This document shows positions 63,761 through 64,000 of a stretch of 64,000 nt of DNA, one piece after another. Source of the DNA: Hydrocarboniphaga sp965279055 (lineage in GTDB: Bacteria > Pseudomonadota > Gammaproteobacteria > Nevskiales > Nevskiaceae). Where the stretch lies: positions 3,224,001-3,288,000 of the forward strand of contig NZ_OZ257125.1 in NCBI RefSeq assembly GCF_965279055.1, written 5' to 3'. Numbering within the stretch: position 1 is the first letter of the stretch; the number at the start of each line of letters is the position of its first letter. The notes below the pieces were generated by a model, which had not been told where the DNA came from, did no database searches, and worked only from the letters and a program-made list of their open reading frames with translations. Position numbers and translations under genes: made by a program.

Positions 63761-63788
63761 CGTCATTTCCGCAAAAGCGGAAATGACG
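63761..63788. terminator. Perfect hairpin after the DUF374 gene
   Basis: CGTCATTTCCGC and its complement with an AAAA loop. It lies between convergent genes. No T run follows, so it may be a short repeat (its end CATTTCCGC resembles the ATTCCCGC family) rather than an intrinsic terminator. Confidence 0.5.
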
Positions 63789-63794
63789 TAAGGC

Positions 63795-64000
63795 TCAACC
63801 GCCGAAGTTGATCCGCGCTTCCAGGTTGGAACGCGAGTCGGCGTTGTCCAGCGCCTCGTCGAGCTCGATCAGGCCGCGCTTCCAAAGCTGGTGCAGCGAC
63901 TGGTCGAAAGTCTGCGCGCCGCCGCTAGCCGACTGATCCATCGCCTGCGCGATTTCGTCGATGCGCCGGTTCAGGATCAGCTCCTGCACGAACGGCGTAT
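63795..64000 (-). CDS. C-terminus of a type IV pilus retraction ATPase (PilT/PilU-like), partial
   Basis: The gene continues past the window edge. The last 68 codons read TPFVQELILNRRIDEIAQAM, then QTFDQSLHQLWKRGLIELDE and ALDNADSRSNLEARINFGG. These match the end of PilT/PilU proteins, with the QTFDQ and ALRNADS-like segments; the closing residues favour PilU over PilT. The P-loop and other ATPase motifs lie outside the window. Confidence 0.85.
   Translation of the reverse strand, partial: TPFVQELILNRRIDEIAQAMDQSASGGAQTFDQSLHQLWKRGLIELDEALDNADSRSNLEARINFGG

Overview
This is a high-GC chromosomal window that carries almost only ordinary single-copy bacterial genes. The set points to a gammaproteobacterium: one-piece PurL of about 1280 residues, a rodA-mltB-rlpA-dacA-lipB block, Mla genes ending in mlaA, rplM-rpsI, malate synthase G, a DUF1820 protein and a PilT/PilU-type ATPase. 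Many acyl-CoA genes (thiolase, acyl-CoA phosphotransferase, TesB, IcmF) and the dispersed GTAGGAGCGG palindromes would fit the Nevskiales/Xanthomonadales side. That placement is inference; no rRNA is present to confirm it.

Layout. 1-5069: cell elongation and cell-wall block (tail of a probable PBP2, rodA, mltB, rlpA, dacA) running into lipB. 5110-9433: a small divergent lipoprotein, then a compact mlaFEDCB operon followed by mlaA, closed by a strong terminator. 9588-19217 (mostly minus): thioredoxin-like lipoprotein, purL, MBL-fold hydrolase with a DUF1820 protein, a lone TadG-like protein and an outer-membrane barrel. 19341-22161: mutarotase, flavodoxin-like protein, LysR regulator, and a SET-domain lysine methyltransferase. 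22300-34371: lipid and carbon metabolism (thiolase, phosphotransferase, ferredoxin, two zinc alcohol dehydrogenases, thioesterases, SDR, malate synthase G, ferredoxin-reductase-like flavoprotein). 34639-39396: secreted unknown, YbhN-like membrane protein, GST, Tat-exported PhoD phosphatase. 39530-47896: AraC regulator, fused isobutyryl-CoA mutase IcmF, and a membrane Ser/Thr kinase with a WD40 sensor domain. 47908-51196: a 53-residue membrane protein, a sorbosone-dehydrogenase-like lipoprotein and a Na+/H+ antiporter.

51335-60205 is the least ordinary part. A divergent AraC-type regulator faces a tight operon of a kinase-like phosphotransferase, an AveC-like membrane protein, an AttH/CrtC-like lipocalin-type protein and a carotenoid/protoporphyrinogen-oxidase-like flavoprotein. 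A TonB-dependent receptor follows, broken by a one-base frameshift, and then a decayed remnant of a second flavoprotein. Codon use in 51.3-57.8 kb is visibly more A/T rich at third positions than in the neighbours. The block ends against the 3' end of a tRNA-Gln gene. I read it as an acquired, partly decaying uptake/modification cluster for an unknown, probably hydrophobic (terpenoid, steroid or polyketide-like) compound.

60287-64000: tRNA-Gln, rplM-rpsI, a DUF1254 lipoprotein, a DUF374 acyltransferase and the C-terminus of a type IV pilus retraction ATPase. Intergenic gaps repeatedly hold palindromic elements of about four sequence families, none of which enters a gene I believe.
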